A DNA stretch of 10,000 nucleotides from Asticcacaulis sp. (GCF_020217185.1 NZ_JAIWNX010000261.1:1-10000), one strand, 5' to 3'. Shown: positions 1 through 7,078, numbered from the stretch's first letter. The notes: generated by a model not told the origin, from the letters alone. Made by a program: numbers and translations.

Positions 1-18
1 CTCTTTCCACATAAGACT

Positions 19-59
19 CGAAAATTTTTCGAAGAACCGCTTCGAGAAAAATTTTCTCG
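19..59. repeat. AT-rich inverted-repeat cluster downstream of groEL
   Basis: Two short palindromes lie next to each other: CGAAAA/TTTTCG centred on 25 (19-31) and CGAGAAAA/TTTTCTCG centred on 51 (43-59). They are joined by a CGAAG/CTTCG stem (30-34 with 40-44, loop AACCG). The two palindromes are also near-complements of each other, so the whole stretch can fold as one long imperfect hairpin. It lies beyond the end of groEL and could act as a two-way transcription end, but no clean stem followed by a T-run is present on either strand. The gene on the far side is outside the window. Function is inferred from position only. Confidence 0.35.
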
Positions 60-74
60 CTATGGACCTTTGTC

Positions 75-103
75 CACGTCCCGATCCGCAGGATCGGGAC
101 GTG
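75..103 (-). terminator. Perfect 13-bp hairpin just after groEL
   Basis: Bases 75-87 and 91-103 are perfect reverse complements (13 bp, about 70% GC) with a 3-base loop (88-90). The hairpin begins 7 bases after the groEL stop codon in the direction of transcription. This is the position expected of a terminator or a 3'-end stabiliser of the groESL mRNA. The bases that follow on the minus strand are not T-rich, so it is not a textbook intrinsic terminator. A small overlapping stem (63-67 with 72-76) may form instead of its base. Confidence 0.5.
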
Positions 104-110
104 AGCCAAA

Positions 111-1778
<1,668 letters not shown>

Positions 1779-1805
1779 TTATCGGGATAGGGAGGACAGA
1801 GCGGA

Positions 1806-2096
1806 TTAACGCTCAACCACACCCAGGATGTCGGATTCTTTGAGGATCAGCAGGTCTTCGCCGTTCAGCTTGACCTCGGTGCCGCCCCACTTGCCAAACA
1901 GAACGCGGTCGCCGACCTTCACGTCCAGAGCGACTTGCTCGCCCTTTTCGTTGCGGGCGCCCGGCCCGACAGCGACGACTTCGCCTTCTTGCGGCTTTTC
2001 CTTGGCCGTATCAGGGATGATGATCCCGCCCTTGGTCTTGGCTTCTTCTTCAACGCGCTTCACGAGAACGCGGTCGCCCAGCGGACGAAAGCTCAT
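1806..2096 (-). CDS. groES: Co-chaperonin GroES (Hsp10/Cpn10)
   Basis: This is the heptameric lid of the GroEL cage. At 96 residues it has the standard length and begins [14 protein letters not shown], the family's N-terminal signature. The mobile loop follows, rich in Glu/Lys and Gly (about residues 17-36), with the GroEL-contacting Ile triplet at 25-27. The conserved [15 protein letters not shown] and [13 protein letters not shown] segments complete the fold. The ATG start (2094-2096) has a GGAGA ribosome site at 2103-2107 with 6 bases spacing. It is the first gene of the groES-groEL operon and is transcribed leftwards from the promoter at 2163-2191, with a CIRCE operator in the leader. Confidence 0.99.
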   Translation of the reverse strand: MSFRPLGDRVLVKRVEEEAKTKGGIIIPDTAKEKPQEGEVVAVGPGARNEKGEQVALDVKVGDRVLFGKWGGTEVKLNGEDLLILKESDILGVVER

Positions 2097-2126
2097 ATGA
2101 TGTCTCCGATGTTATTCAGATGAATG

Positions 2127-2153
2127 TTAGCACTCAGCATATCCGAGTGCTAA
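2127..2153 (-). promoter_or_regulatory. CIRCE operator (HrcA-binding site)
   Basis: A perfect inverted repeat, TTAGCACTC at 2127-2135 and GAGTGCTAA at 2145-2153, is separated by exactly 9 bases. This is the full CIRCE consensus, the DNA site of the HrcA repressor that controls groE operons in many bacteria, including Caulobacter. It lies between the promoter and the groES ribosome site, at or just after the expected transcription start, so bound HrcA would block initiation. In the mRNA the same repeat can form a hairpin in the leader. The hrcA gene itself is not in this window. Confidence 0.97.
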
Positions 2154-2162
2154 CGCGCCCCT

Positions 2163-2191
2163 GAGTTAGGGTTGGTACCGGAGAGAGTCAA
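2163..2191 (-). promoter_or_regulatory. groESL promoter
   Basis: On the minus strand a TTGACT -35 box (2186-2191) is followed after 17 bases by TAACTC (2163-2168) as a -10 box, placing the start near the first CIRCE arm. The -35 box sits inside CTTGACT, which also resembles the CTTGA core of heat-shock sigma-32 promoters, with an ACCCTAAC stretch where the sigma-32 -10 region would lie. Either housekeeping or heat-shock sigma (or both) could use it. Caulobacter groESL is known to combine sigma-32 induction with CIRCE/HrcA control. The -10 box is a weak match, so exact boundaries are uncertain. Confidence 0.6.
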
Positions 2192-2254
2192 GAAGCACCG
2201 CCGCGAATTCGTGTGAAATTTTTTCGCCGGGCTTGAGGTGAAGTGAGAAGGTCA

Positions 2255-2365
2255 AACCACAGATTTCACAGATGGCACAGATTAAGGGATTCGGACCGAA
2301 AGCCCTTCGGTTGCCACCTCACAGGCGCGAAGCGCCTATCTGTGTAATCTGTGTCATCTGTGGTT
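2255..2365. repeat. Palindromic element of CACAGAT heptamers with two inner hairpins
   Basis: The left arm carries CACAGAT three times (2258-2264, 2267-2273, 2276-2282) and the right arm its complement ATCTGTG three times (2338-2344, 2347-2353, 2356-2362). Each copy is separated by 2 unpaired bases, giving a strict 9-base period. The outermost pairing extends to AACCACAGAT/ATCTGTGGTT (2255-2264 with 2356-2365). The central loop holds two further hairpins: ACCGAA/TTCGGT (2295-2300 with 2306-2311, 5-base loop) and AGGCGC/GCGCCT (2323-2328 with 2332-2337, loop GAA). The element ends 10 bases past the stop codon of the neighbouring endonuclease-like gene and about 60 bases upstream of the groES -35 box. 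It has no coding potential of its own. It looks like a dispersed intergenic palindrome (REP/MITE-like); similar CACAGA-type repeats occur between genes in diverse bacteria. It may end transcription of the upstream gene. Confidence 0.75.
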
Positions 2366-2375
2366 CCCTATACCC

Positions 2376-3203
2376 CTATTTCAGCTCGATATCGGCCACG
2401 ATGGGGAAGTGGTCGGAAATGACCTTGCCCGAAAAGCTGTCGGTCAGGGTGGCAAAGCGCGTGACGCTCAGGGCGCGATCCACAAAAATATGGTCGATGG
2501 CCTCGCCATCCGTCTGACGGATATCGAAGCCGTTGAAGGTGCCGATCGGGCCAAAGCGGCGGGTGCTGGCCACGCGGCTGTCTTTCAGCGGGCTGGTGTC
2601 GGCGGTGAAGCGCTTATAGGGCGCGCTGTCCATGCCGGTGTTGAAATCGCCCAGCACGATCAGGTGCGCACCTGGCACCGTCGGCAGGCTCAGAATCTGC
2701 GCTGCACAGTTTTCGCGGGCCTTGACGCCGATATGGTCGAAATGGGCATTGCGGACGTCAAAGACCTGACTACTGCGTTTGTCTTTCAAAATCAGGCGCG
2801 TGAAGGTGCGCGGCAGGGCGGCATCGGCGTCCTTCGACGGCGTATCAGGCGTCTGACCGCACCATTGAGTCGTCGCTGAGACCTTCTCGAAACGGTCGCG
2901 GCGCCAGAAAACGGTCGTGCTTTCGCCCGACTTGGCCCCGTCATCTCGGCCGACACCATAATGGTCATAGTCTTCAAGGGCTTGCGACAGGTCATCGACC
3001 ATCGGCAGCAGGGCTTCCTGCACGCCCAGCACGTCAGGCGCCAGGAAGGCGATCTGCGCCGCCATGCGCGGGCCGCGTTCCGGCCACGGCGGCACGTCCT
3101 GCGGATTGGCGTAGCGGATATTGTAGCTCATCAGGCGCAGGGTCTCAGCAGAAACCGGTGAGGCGACAAGCAGGGCGGCGGCGAGCAGGGGCAGCAGTTT
3201 CAT
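2376..3203 (-). CDS. Secreted endonuclease/exonuclease/phosphatase family protein
   Basis: This 275-residue protein begins with a clear Sec signal peptide (about residues 1-19, cleavage after VSA). The rest is one EEP-fold domain, the metal-dependent phosphodiesterase fold shared by DNase I, exonuclease III and sphingomyelinases. Motifs in order are MSYNIR (N28), VQE with the metal-binding E63, STTVFWRRDRFE (95-106), RNAHFDHIG with H154, LGDFN with D186 and N188, IDHIF with D237, and SDHFP with the catalytic D264-H265 pair. All key residues appear intact, so it is probably an active periplasmic or secreted phosphodiesterase. Whether the substrate is nucleic acid, a sugar phosphate or a lipid head group cannot be told from sequence. 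No strong ribosome site precedes the ATG, but the signal peptide fits this start. It follows the TraB-like gene by 52 bases in the same direction, so co-transcription is possible. Confidence 0.9.
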   Translation of the reverse strand: MKLLPLLAAALLVASPVSAETLRLMSYNIRYANPQDVPPWPERGPRMAAQIAFLAPDVLGVQEALLPMVDDLSQALEDYDHYGVGRDDGAKSGESTTVFWRRDRFEKVSATTQWCGQTPDTPSKDADAALPRTFTRLILKDKRSSQVFDVRNAHFDHIGVKARENCAAQILSLPTVPGAHLIVLGDFNTGMDSAPYKRFTADTSPLKDSRVASTRRFGPIGTFNGFDIRQTDGEAIDHIFVDRALSVTRFATLTDSFSGKVISDHFPIVADIELK

Positions 3204-3255
3204 AGAGTCAGTTTAGGGCGCGGCAGGCGCGGGGTCCAATGACATTCATATGACG

Positions 3256-4209
3256 TCAAAGCGCGGGCGTGGTTACGGTCGCGCCCTGCTGCTCCAGTTG
3301 CTGTAAGGCCCCGCCGGGGGTGAGAAGCGCCGACAAGGGCAGCACAATCAGCGACTTACCCGGCGTTCCTAAGGCATTGTTGATCGCGCCGACCGTCTGT
3401 TCGACCGACTGCCCCAGCATGGCCTTGGTGGACGGCGCGCCTTCGAGGCAGGCCAGCAGCGCCGAATCCGGTGACAAACGCTGCACGGCCTTGAGGTCGC
3501 CAACGGCCCAGGCTTCGGTGGCGGCGCGGGCATTCTTGACCGCAAAGTCGATCTCATCCAGCGTGGCGGCGACGCAATGCGCCTGTTGCTGGGCGCTGAA
3601 ATCGTCGATTCGCCCCAGAGTCTTGGCCACCGAGAAGCTGCCCGACGGTCTGGTCTTCAGCTTCTGCGCCTTGGCAAACCGCAGCAGCGTCTTTTCCGGG
3701 TCGCGCGTGGCAATCCCCGCCTTGTCATAGACGTCTTCGCGCAGGGTGGCCGCCGCCCAGATCGGCGACAGTTTCTTGTACTTTTCGCGGTCCAGACCAT
3801 AGGTATCGGCCAGCGTATAAAAGCGCTTCGACAGGTCTGGCGGCAAGACCTCATCTAGCTTTTTGCCCAGCGGCAGGCGGCGGTCCATCAGCAGTCGCGC
3901 GCCGCCGATCAGCCCGCCCTTGGCCTCCGGCGCGGTGAGCAGCACATTGGACAGGCCGATGACGCGCTCGACGCGCTTCGAATCCCACGGAATACGCTTG
4001 GTCATTACGGGCATGGCCCCCAGCACATAGACCTCGCTGTCGCCCTTACGCACCCGCCACAGGGCCGGGCCGGGCAGACGCGCGGTTACCACCACGTCGG
4101 TGACCCATTCTTCGCCGTCCTTGACAGTGGCGCTTTCGCTGATCGTTTCCTGCGCGAACGCCACGGGCGCGCTCAGGATCAGCGCAGCGAGACAAACCGA
4201 TTTGAACAT
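3256..4209 (-). CDS. TraB/GumN family protein, histidine motifs degenerate
   Basis: This 317-residue protein starts with a signal peptide (residues 1-19, ending AFA) and is probably periplasmic. A short linker leads to GPALWRVRKGDSEVYVLGAMP (47-67), the N-terminal strand pair typical of TraB/GumN (PF01963) proteins. The C-terminal segment KSLIVLPLSALLTPGGALQQLEQQGATV (285-312) matches the family's closing motif. In canonical members, related to TIKI metalloproteases, these two places carry GxxH and a second histidine (GAxHL). Here they read GAMP (64-67) and PLSAL (291-295), so both putative metal ligands are absent and the protein is probably not an active peptidase. The ATG start has a good GAGGAG site (4217-4222, 7 bases spacing). 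It lies 65 bases downstream of the HTH gene and 52 bases upstream of the endonuclease-like gene, all in one direction. Its role is unknown. Confidence 0.8.
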   Translation of the reverse strand: MFKSVCLAALILSAPVAFAQETISESATVKDGEEWVTDVVVTARLPGPALWRVRKGDSEVYVLGAMPVMTKRIPWDSKRVERVIGLSNVLLTAPEAKGGLIGGARLLMDRRLPLGKKLDEVLPPDLSKRFYTLADTYGLDREKYKKLSPIWAAATLREDVYDKAGIATRDPEKTLLRFAKAQKLKTRPSGSFSVAKTLGRIDDFSAQQQAHCVAATLDEIDFAVKNARAATEAWAVGDLKAVQRLSPDSALLACLEGAPSTKAMLGQSVEQTVGAINNALGTPGKSLIVLPLSALLTPGGALQQLEQQGATVTTPAL

Positions 4210-4274
4210 GGCGGGGCTCCTCTTCGGGGAGTCATTTAAGCCCTAACTCCGTGACCGCAATGGGGCACGCGCGC

Positions 4275-4511
4275 TCAGTCGCCGCCCTTTGCTGTCAGAT
4301 CAGCTTCGTCGGGGAGGTATTCCATGATGTCGCCGGGCTGACAGCCGAGAAGGAAACAGAGTTTCGACAGGGTGTCGAACCGCATCCCCTTCACCTTGCC
4401 GGTGCGCAAAAGCGACATCTGGGTTTCCGAGATGCCGACCTGCGCCGCTAAATCCTTGGCGCGCATCTTGCGTCGCGCCAGCATCACATCAAGCGTTACA
4501 TTGACTGGCAT
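4275..4511 (-). CDS. Small Cro/CI-type HTH transcriptional regulator (YozG-like)
   Basis: This 78-residue protein is essentially one helix-turn-helix domain of the Cro/CI type (HTH_26 style, as in Bacillus YozG). The HTH core spans about residues 18-40: AKDLAAQVGIS as helix 2 and turn, and ETQMSLLRTGK as recognition helix. RFDTLSKLCFLLGCQPGDIMEY (44-65) follows as the conserved C-terminal half of the domain. There is no sensor or dimerisation domain. It is the last gene of a three-gene operon: its ATG begins 1 base after the TGA of the upstream DUF2975-like gene, and no strong ribosome site of its own is visible, so translation is probably coupled. Small HTH genes of this type are often paired with DUF2975 membrane proteins. 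It is likely to regulate its own operon, with the palindrome at 5543-5553 as a candidate site. Confidence 0.9.
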   Translation of the reverse strand: MPVNVTLDVMLARRKMRAKDLAAQVGISETQMSLLRTGKVKGMRFDTLSKLCFLLGCQPGDIMEYLPDEADLTAKGGD

Positions 4512-4512
4512 A

Positions 4513-5001
4513 TCAGACGTACTGTTCCAGTTCCGCCGACAGGGCTTCGCGCGTTGTCTGAAGCGTGCGGATGCGCTGGCTTAGGCCAATCAGGATCAGG
4601 CCCAGAGCGACAAAGATCAGGGTCAGCAGGACGTCATTTGCAACGCCGGGCTGTCGACCGGTATTGTTATAGACCTCGCCCCATACCCAAGGTGTGACGT
4701 TAAGCCCTATAGCCAGACCGCCCAGGATCAACCCCGCCCCGCTGCGGCGCAGCCCTTTGGACAGGACCGGCTCCAACGGCCTATCCGGACGAACGCGGGC
4801 GATCATGTCGGCAGCGAACCACAGGGCAATAGCGAAGAAGCCATGGGGCAACAGCGGTAAGCCGCCCTGCAACAGCGCCAGACCGAAAATGTCGGGCCGA
4901 TGGCCGATATGGGCCCACAGTTTCGGCAACTGAACGACCATCAGCAGCACCATGATCCTCATTGGCAGGCCGATCATGATTTTAAGAATAAGGGCCTTCA
5001 T
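4513..5001 (-). CDS. DUF2975-like four-helix membrane protein (second copy in operon)
   Basis: This 162-residue protein has about four predicted membrane helices (roughly residues 6-24, 45-67, 85-104, 122-142) and a charged C-terminal tail (RIRTLQTTREALSAELEQYV). The RVRPDRPLEPVLSKGLRRSGAGLI segment (69-92) between helices 2 and 3 corresponds to the loop of DUF2975 proteins that reads roughly 'G-x-P-F ... n-x-k-x-L-r-x-I-G'. The assignment rests on this loop, the helix layout and the HTH neighbour. Its ATG overlaps the stop of the preceding paralogue-like gene by 4 bases (ATGA at 4998-5001), with a GGAGAG ribosome site at 5008-5013. The function of the family is not established. Membrane proteins paired with small HTH regulators often sense or modulate that regulator, but this is inference. 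Confidence 0.75.
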   Translation of the reverse strand: MKALILKIMIGLPMRIMVLLMVVQLPKLWAHIGHRPDIFGLALLQGGLPLLPHGFFAIALWFAADMIARVRPDRPLEPVLSKGLRRSGAGLILGGLAIGLNVTPWVWGEVYNNTGRQPGVANDVLLTLIFVALGLILIGLSQRIRTLQTTREALSAELEQYV

Positions 5002-5489
5002 ACGAAACTCTCCATGTCGGTTTGCAACTTTTCACCGGCCTGCGTAATCAGCCACAGCATCAGGCCGATCAGGCCGATGGTCAGGGGCTCGATAGCGAAA
5101 TCATAGCGCAGGCCGCGGAAGCGATCCTCGGTCAGCGCGGTGAGGGTCGGCATAATAAGGATCGCCGCGATGGCCCCGTAGATCAGGTTTGAACCGACAT
5201 CTTTCAGGCCCTTGACGACCGAGGCCCCAAAGCCTTCGCCCTTATGCAGGCGCATGAAGACATCCGAGGCCGACCACAGGGCCCACAGATAGCAGATGGG
5301 GGCCAGCAGGCTGATCCAGAAGGACGGTAGCACCATGCTGACCGACAGAAGCGACACCTGAACGGACGGGTCCGGGTGCATGTCGTTCAGAGGGGCGGCC
5401 TTTTCAGCCACCAATCCGGCGAGAAGCCCCGCGACGGCGACCTTCGTGCCTATGCTGATCAGGTCGAGCGGTAATTTGTGTGCAGACAT
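4998..5489 (-). CDS. DUF2975-like four-helix membrane protein (first copy in operon)
   Basis: With the start chosen here the protein has 163 residues, beginning MSAHKLPLD. It has four predicted membrane helices (about 11-27, 50-73, 102-120, 132-150). The DVFMRLHKGEGFGASVVKGLKDVGSNLIYG stretch (76-105) between helices 2 and 3 fits the DUF2975 loop well. A longer open frame starts at an ATG ending at 5528, but that codon lies inside the -10 box of the operon promoter and cannot be in the main transcript. The start at 5489 has an AGAGGGG ribosome site (5500-5506, 10 bases spacing). It is the first gene of the operon, followed by a second DUF2975-like protein and the HTH gene. The two membrane proteins share layout and loop position but differ clearly in sequence, suggesting an old duplication. 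Confidence 0.78.
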   Translation of the reverse strand: MSAHKLPLDLISIGTKVAVAGLLAGLVAEKAAPLNDMHPDPSVQVSLLSVSMVLPSFWISLLAPICYLWALWSASDVFMRLHKGEGFGASVVKGLKDVGSNLIYGAIAAILIMPTLTALTEDRFRGLRYDFAIEPLTIGLIGLMLWLITQAGEKLQTDMESFV

Positions 5490-5526
5490 GTGTAACGAAC
5501 CCCTCTGACAAATTAATGTTAGGGGC

Positions 5527-5555
5527 ATATAAATTTAAATTAGACTTAAAGTCAA
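5527..5555 (-). promoter_or_regulatory. Near-consensus promoter of the DUF2975-HTH operon
   Basis: On the minus strand TTGACT (5550-5555) and TTATAT (5527-5532) are separated by exactly 17 bases in a locally AT-rich stretch, an unusually good sigma-70-type promoter for this genome. The start would fall near 5520, giving a leader of about 30 bases before the ATG at 5489. The -35 box contains the TGA stop (5552-5554) of the preceding membrane-protein gene. The operon promoter is therefore embedded in the end of that gene. Confidence 0.75.
5543..5553. promoter_or_regulatory. Candidate operator palindrome over the -35 box
   Basis: GACTT-A-AAGTC is a perfect 11-base dyad overlapping most of the -35 box at 5550-5555 and the spacer. 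A second AT-rich dyad (AATTTAAATT, 5532-5541) lies beside it within the spacer. The position suits a repressor that blocks RNA polymerase. The obvious candidate is the small HTH protein encoded two genes downstream. This is inferred from position; short dyads arise by chance in AT-rich DNA. Confidence 0.35.
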
Positions 5556-6226
5556 GAACCGGTGAGCCGCAGGCCCAATGCCTGTTTCACCTGCCGGGCC
5601 TGACGCGCCTGATCGGTCAGGGCCCAGCCCGGCACGCCCATCAGCAGGATCGACGCCAGCGCAAAGACCAGTGTCCGCAACGCCCCGTTATCGCCAAAGG
5701 TGAAGCTCAAGGACGCCATCAGCAGCCATCCGGCGGAGGGAACAAGCATCCAGTCGCGGCGGCAGGCGGCCCCGGTCACGGCGCTGATCAGAGCAAAAAC
5801 AATGGCCAGAAACGCCATATTGGACACCGGGTTATAGGTCCCGGCGACCACATTGCCGACCGAATAGACGAAGATGCCCGCCGCGGCGAACAGCCACGCC
5901 GCCGAAACGGCCTCAGTGCGCCAGTTTGACAACAGGCTGTGCTTGCGCACGCGCACGGCGATGACCACCGTACCGACCAGACCTGCGATGAAGTAGAACA
6001 GGCCATAGGGCAGGGCGGGCAGAAGGCCGGCATAGGCCAGACTCAGGCACAGGTGGCCTATGCCCAGAACGCCACCCCACCACAACAGGATCGGGCCACC
6101 GGCCAGACCGGCCGACTCTCCGCGCTCCATCAGTCGCCGCAGCCGCGTCAGTTCGTCGTCCATTCCGGCGACGTCCTCCGGCGACAGGGGCGGTAACAGG
6201 CTATCGAGCTTGGGGCCCTGGATCAT
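5552..6226 (-). CDS. Unclassified multi-pass inner-membrane protein
   Basis: I do not recognise the family. The 224-residue protein starts with a soluble, charged N-terminal part (about 1-44) containing LSPEDVAGMDDELTRLRRLMERGES. About six hydrophobic segments follow (roughly 45-65, 72-92, 106-127, 133-155, 159-177, 182-201), then a basic C-terminal tail (QARQARQVKQALGLRLTGS). The ATG is preceded by AGGAGGA (6234-6240) at 7 bases spacing, a very strong ribosome site. It is the first gene of the leftward block. The next gene starts 62 bases downstream, but from its own promoter, whose -35 box overlaps this gene's stop codon. Read-through into the DUF2975-HTH operon is possible and would link the three membrane proteins functionally. 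No catalytic motif is visible. Confidence 0.8.
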   Translation of the reverse strand: MIQGPKLDSLLPPLSPEDVAGMDDELTRLRRLMERGESAGLAGGPILLWWGGVLGIGHLCLSLAYAGLLPALPYGLFYFIAGLVGTVVIAVRVRKHSLLSNWRTEAVSAAWLFAAAGIFVYSVGNVVAGTYNPVSNMAFLAIVFALISAVTGAACRRDWMLVPSAGWLLMASLSFTFGDNGALRTLVFALASILLMGVPGWALTDQARQARQVKQALGLRLTGS

Positions 6227-6283
6227 GGCGCGCTCCTCCTATCCCAACGACCGGATGCGGTCAGCATCTTCGGTCATTGGTGT

Positions 6284-6289
6284 TATAAT
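6284..6289 (+). promoter_or_regulatory. Possible -10 box upstream of the cyclophilin gene
   Basis: A perfect TATAAT lies in the 174-base divergent gap. No convincing -35 box is found 16-18 bases upstream, so recognition may need an activator. A start near 6296 would give a leader of about 105 bases. That leader has potential to fold: AAAGCGG (6321-6327) pairs with CCGCTTT (6361-6367) around an inner CGGGT/ACCCG stem (6334-6338 with 6342-6346). Because TTATAA is symmetric, the site could also serve the leftward gene. The gap also holds overlapping short dyads at 6249-6268 (GACCG/CGGTC and GATGC/GCATC). Confidence 0.35.
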
Positions 6290-6375
6290 CTCTAAGCGTT
6301 ACCACCGATTGCCCGAAGGTAAAGCGGAATCGTCGGGTTCTACCCGGTTGCCAAGTCCGGCCGCTTTCCGATAGT

Positions 6376-6389
6376 TTTGTCATGACAAA
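6376..6389. promoter_or_regulatory. Perfect 14-base palindrome at the cyclophilin ribosome site
   Basis: TTTGTCATGACAAA is fully self-complementary and its last three bases form the start of the AAAGGGAG ribosome site (6387-6394). With no spacer it is better suited as a protein-binding dyad than as an RNA hairpin. If the start is near 6296 it would be a downstream operator. It could also be a chance palindrome. Confidence 0.35.
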
Positions 6390-6400
6390 GGGAGCACAGC

Positions 6401-7075
6401 ATGACGCAGCGGCGGCAATGGATGATCGGTATGACGGCACTGATGGGGGCCACACTCCTGCAAGGCTGTTTCCCGGCGCAACAAAAGCCCGCCGAAAACA
6501 CCGAAGCGCCGAAAGCCCCGGCCAAGCCCAAGCCTCTGTACCGTGACTTGCCCGTGCCGCCGGAGTCGGTGCGCGTCCTGATCCAGACGACCAAGGGCGA
6601 TATTGTGGTTGAGCTGGACGGCAAGCGCGCGCCGATTTCAACCGCCAACTTCCTGCAATATGTGGACTCCGGAAAGATGACCGACGCGCAGTTCTGGCGC
6701 GCCATGAAGTCGGGCAAGGGCGGCTTTATTCAGGTCGAAGCGGCGGGCCATCGCTTTACGCCCATACCGCACGAGCCGACGTCTCAGACCGGTTTGTCGC
6801 ACACCGACGGCACGATTTCGACGGCGCGCTATGCGGTGGGCACAGCCAGCAACCAGTTCACCATCTCGGTCGGCGACATGTCCTATATGGACGCCGGGCG
6901 TGATCCGGAAGGCGACAATCAGGGCTATGCCGCCTTTGGCAAGGTGGTGTCGGGGATGGACGTGGTGAAAAAAATCCTCAACGGTAAGATCACCAAAAAG
7001 AAGATCGAAGGCGGCTGGGACGGGCAGAAGCTCGAAAATCCGGTCAAGGTGCTATCGGCGAAGCGGCTGAATTAG
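6401..7075 (+). CDS. Cyclophilin-type peptidyl-prolyl cis-trans isomerase, predicted lipoprotein
   Basis: This 224-residue protein would catalyse proline cis-trans isomerisation to help protein folding in the envelope. The N-terminus has two arginines, a hydrophobic core and LLQGC with Cys23 as the predicted lipidation site. A Pro/Ala/Lys-rich tether (about 24-55) then leads to one cyclophilin domain (about 57-224). Domain motifs are TTKGDIVVELDGKRAPISTANFL (63-85), FWR with the catalytic R100, FIQ with Q111, GLSHTDGTISTAR (131-143), ASNQFTI (149-155) and GYAAFGKVVSGMDVV (175-189). The position of the cyclosporin-contacting Trp of human cyclophilin A appears to be Tyr162, as in many bacterial members. 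The ATG has a GGAG site at 6 bases spacing. Gln at the -2 lipobox position is less common, so lipidation is likely but not certain. An intrinsic terminator follows, so it is probably a single-gene unit. Confidence 0.92.
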   Translation: MTQRRQWMIGMTALMGATLLQGCFPAQQKPAENTEAPKAPAKPKPLYRDLPVPPESVRVLIQTTKGDIVVELDGKRAPISTANFLQYVDSGKMTDAQFWRAMKSGKGGFIQVEAAGHRFTPIPHEPTSQTGLSHTDGTISTARYAVGTASNQFTISVGDMSYMDAGRDPEGDNQGYAAFGKVVSGMDVVKKILNGKITKKKIEGGWDGQKLENPVKVLSAKRLN

Positions 7076-7078
7076 GGG

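Noticed and set aside
2258..2362. CACAGAT repeats considered as a CRISPR array
   Set aside because: The units are 7 bases at 9-base period in opposed arms, with no spacers and no cas genes. This is a palindrome, not an array.
3251..3258. TGACGTCA palindrome at the end of the TraB-like gene
   Set aside because: An 8-base palindrome overlapping a stop codon is short enough to be chance, with no supporting context.
4210..4274. Possible separate promoter between the HTH gene and the TraB-like gene
   Set aside because: Only a poor TTGCGG/TAAATG pair is present on the minus strand. It is too weak to call, and read-through from the operon is equally possible.
6261..6717. Two overlapping minus-strand open frames across the cyclophilin gene start
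   Set aside because: Their translations are Arg/Ser/Ala-rich without motifs, and they overlap a well-supported lipoprotein gene and its leader.
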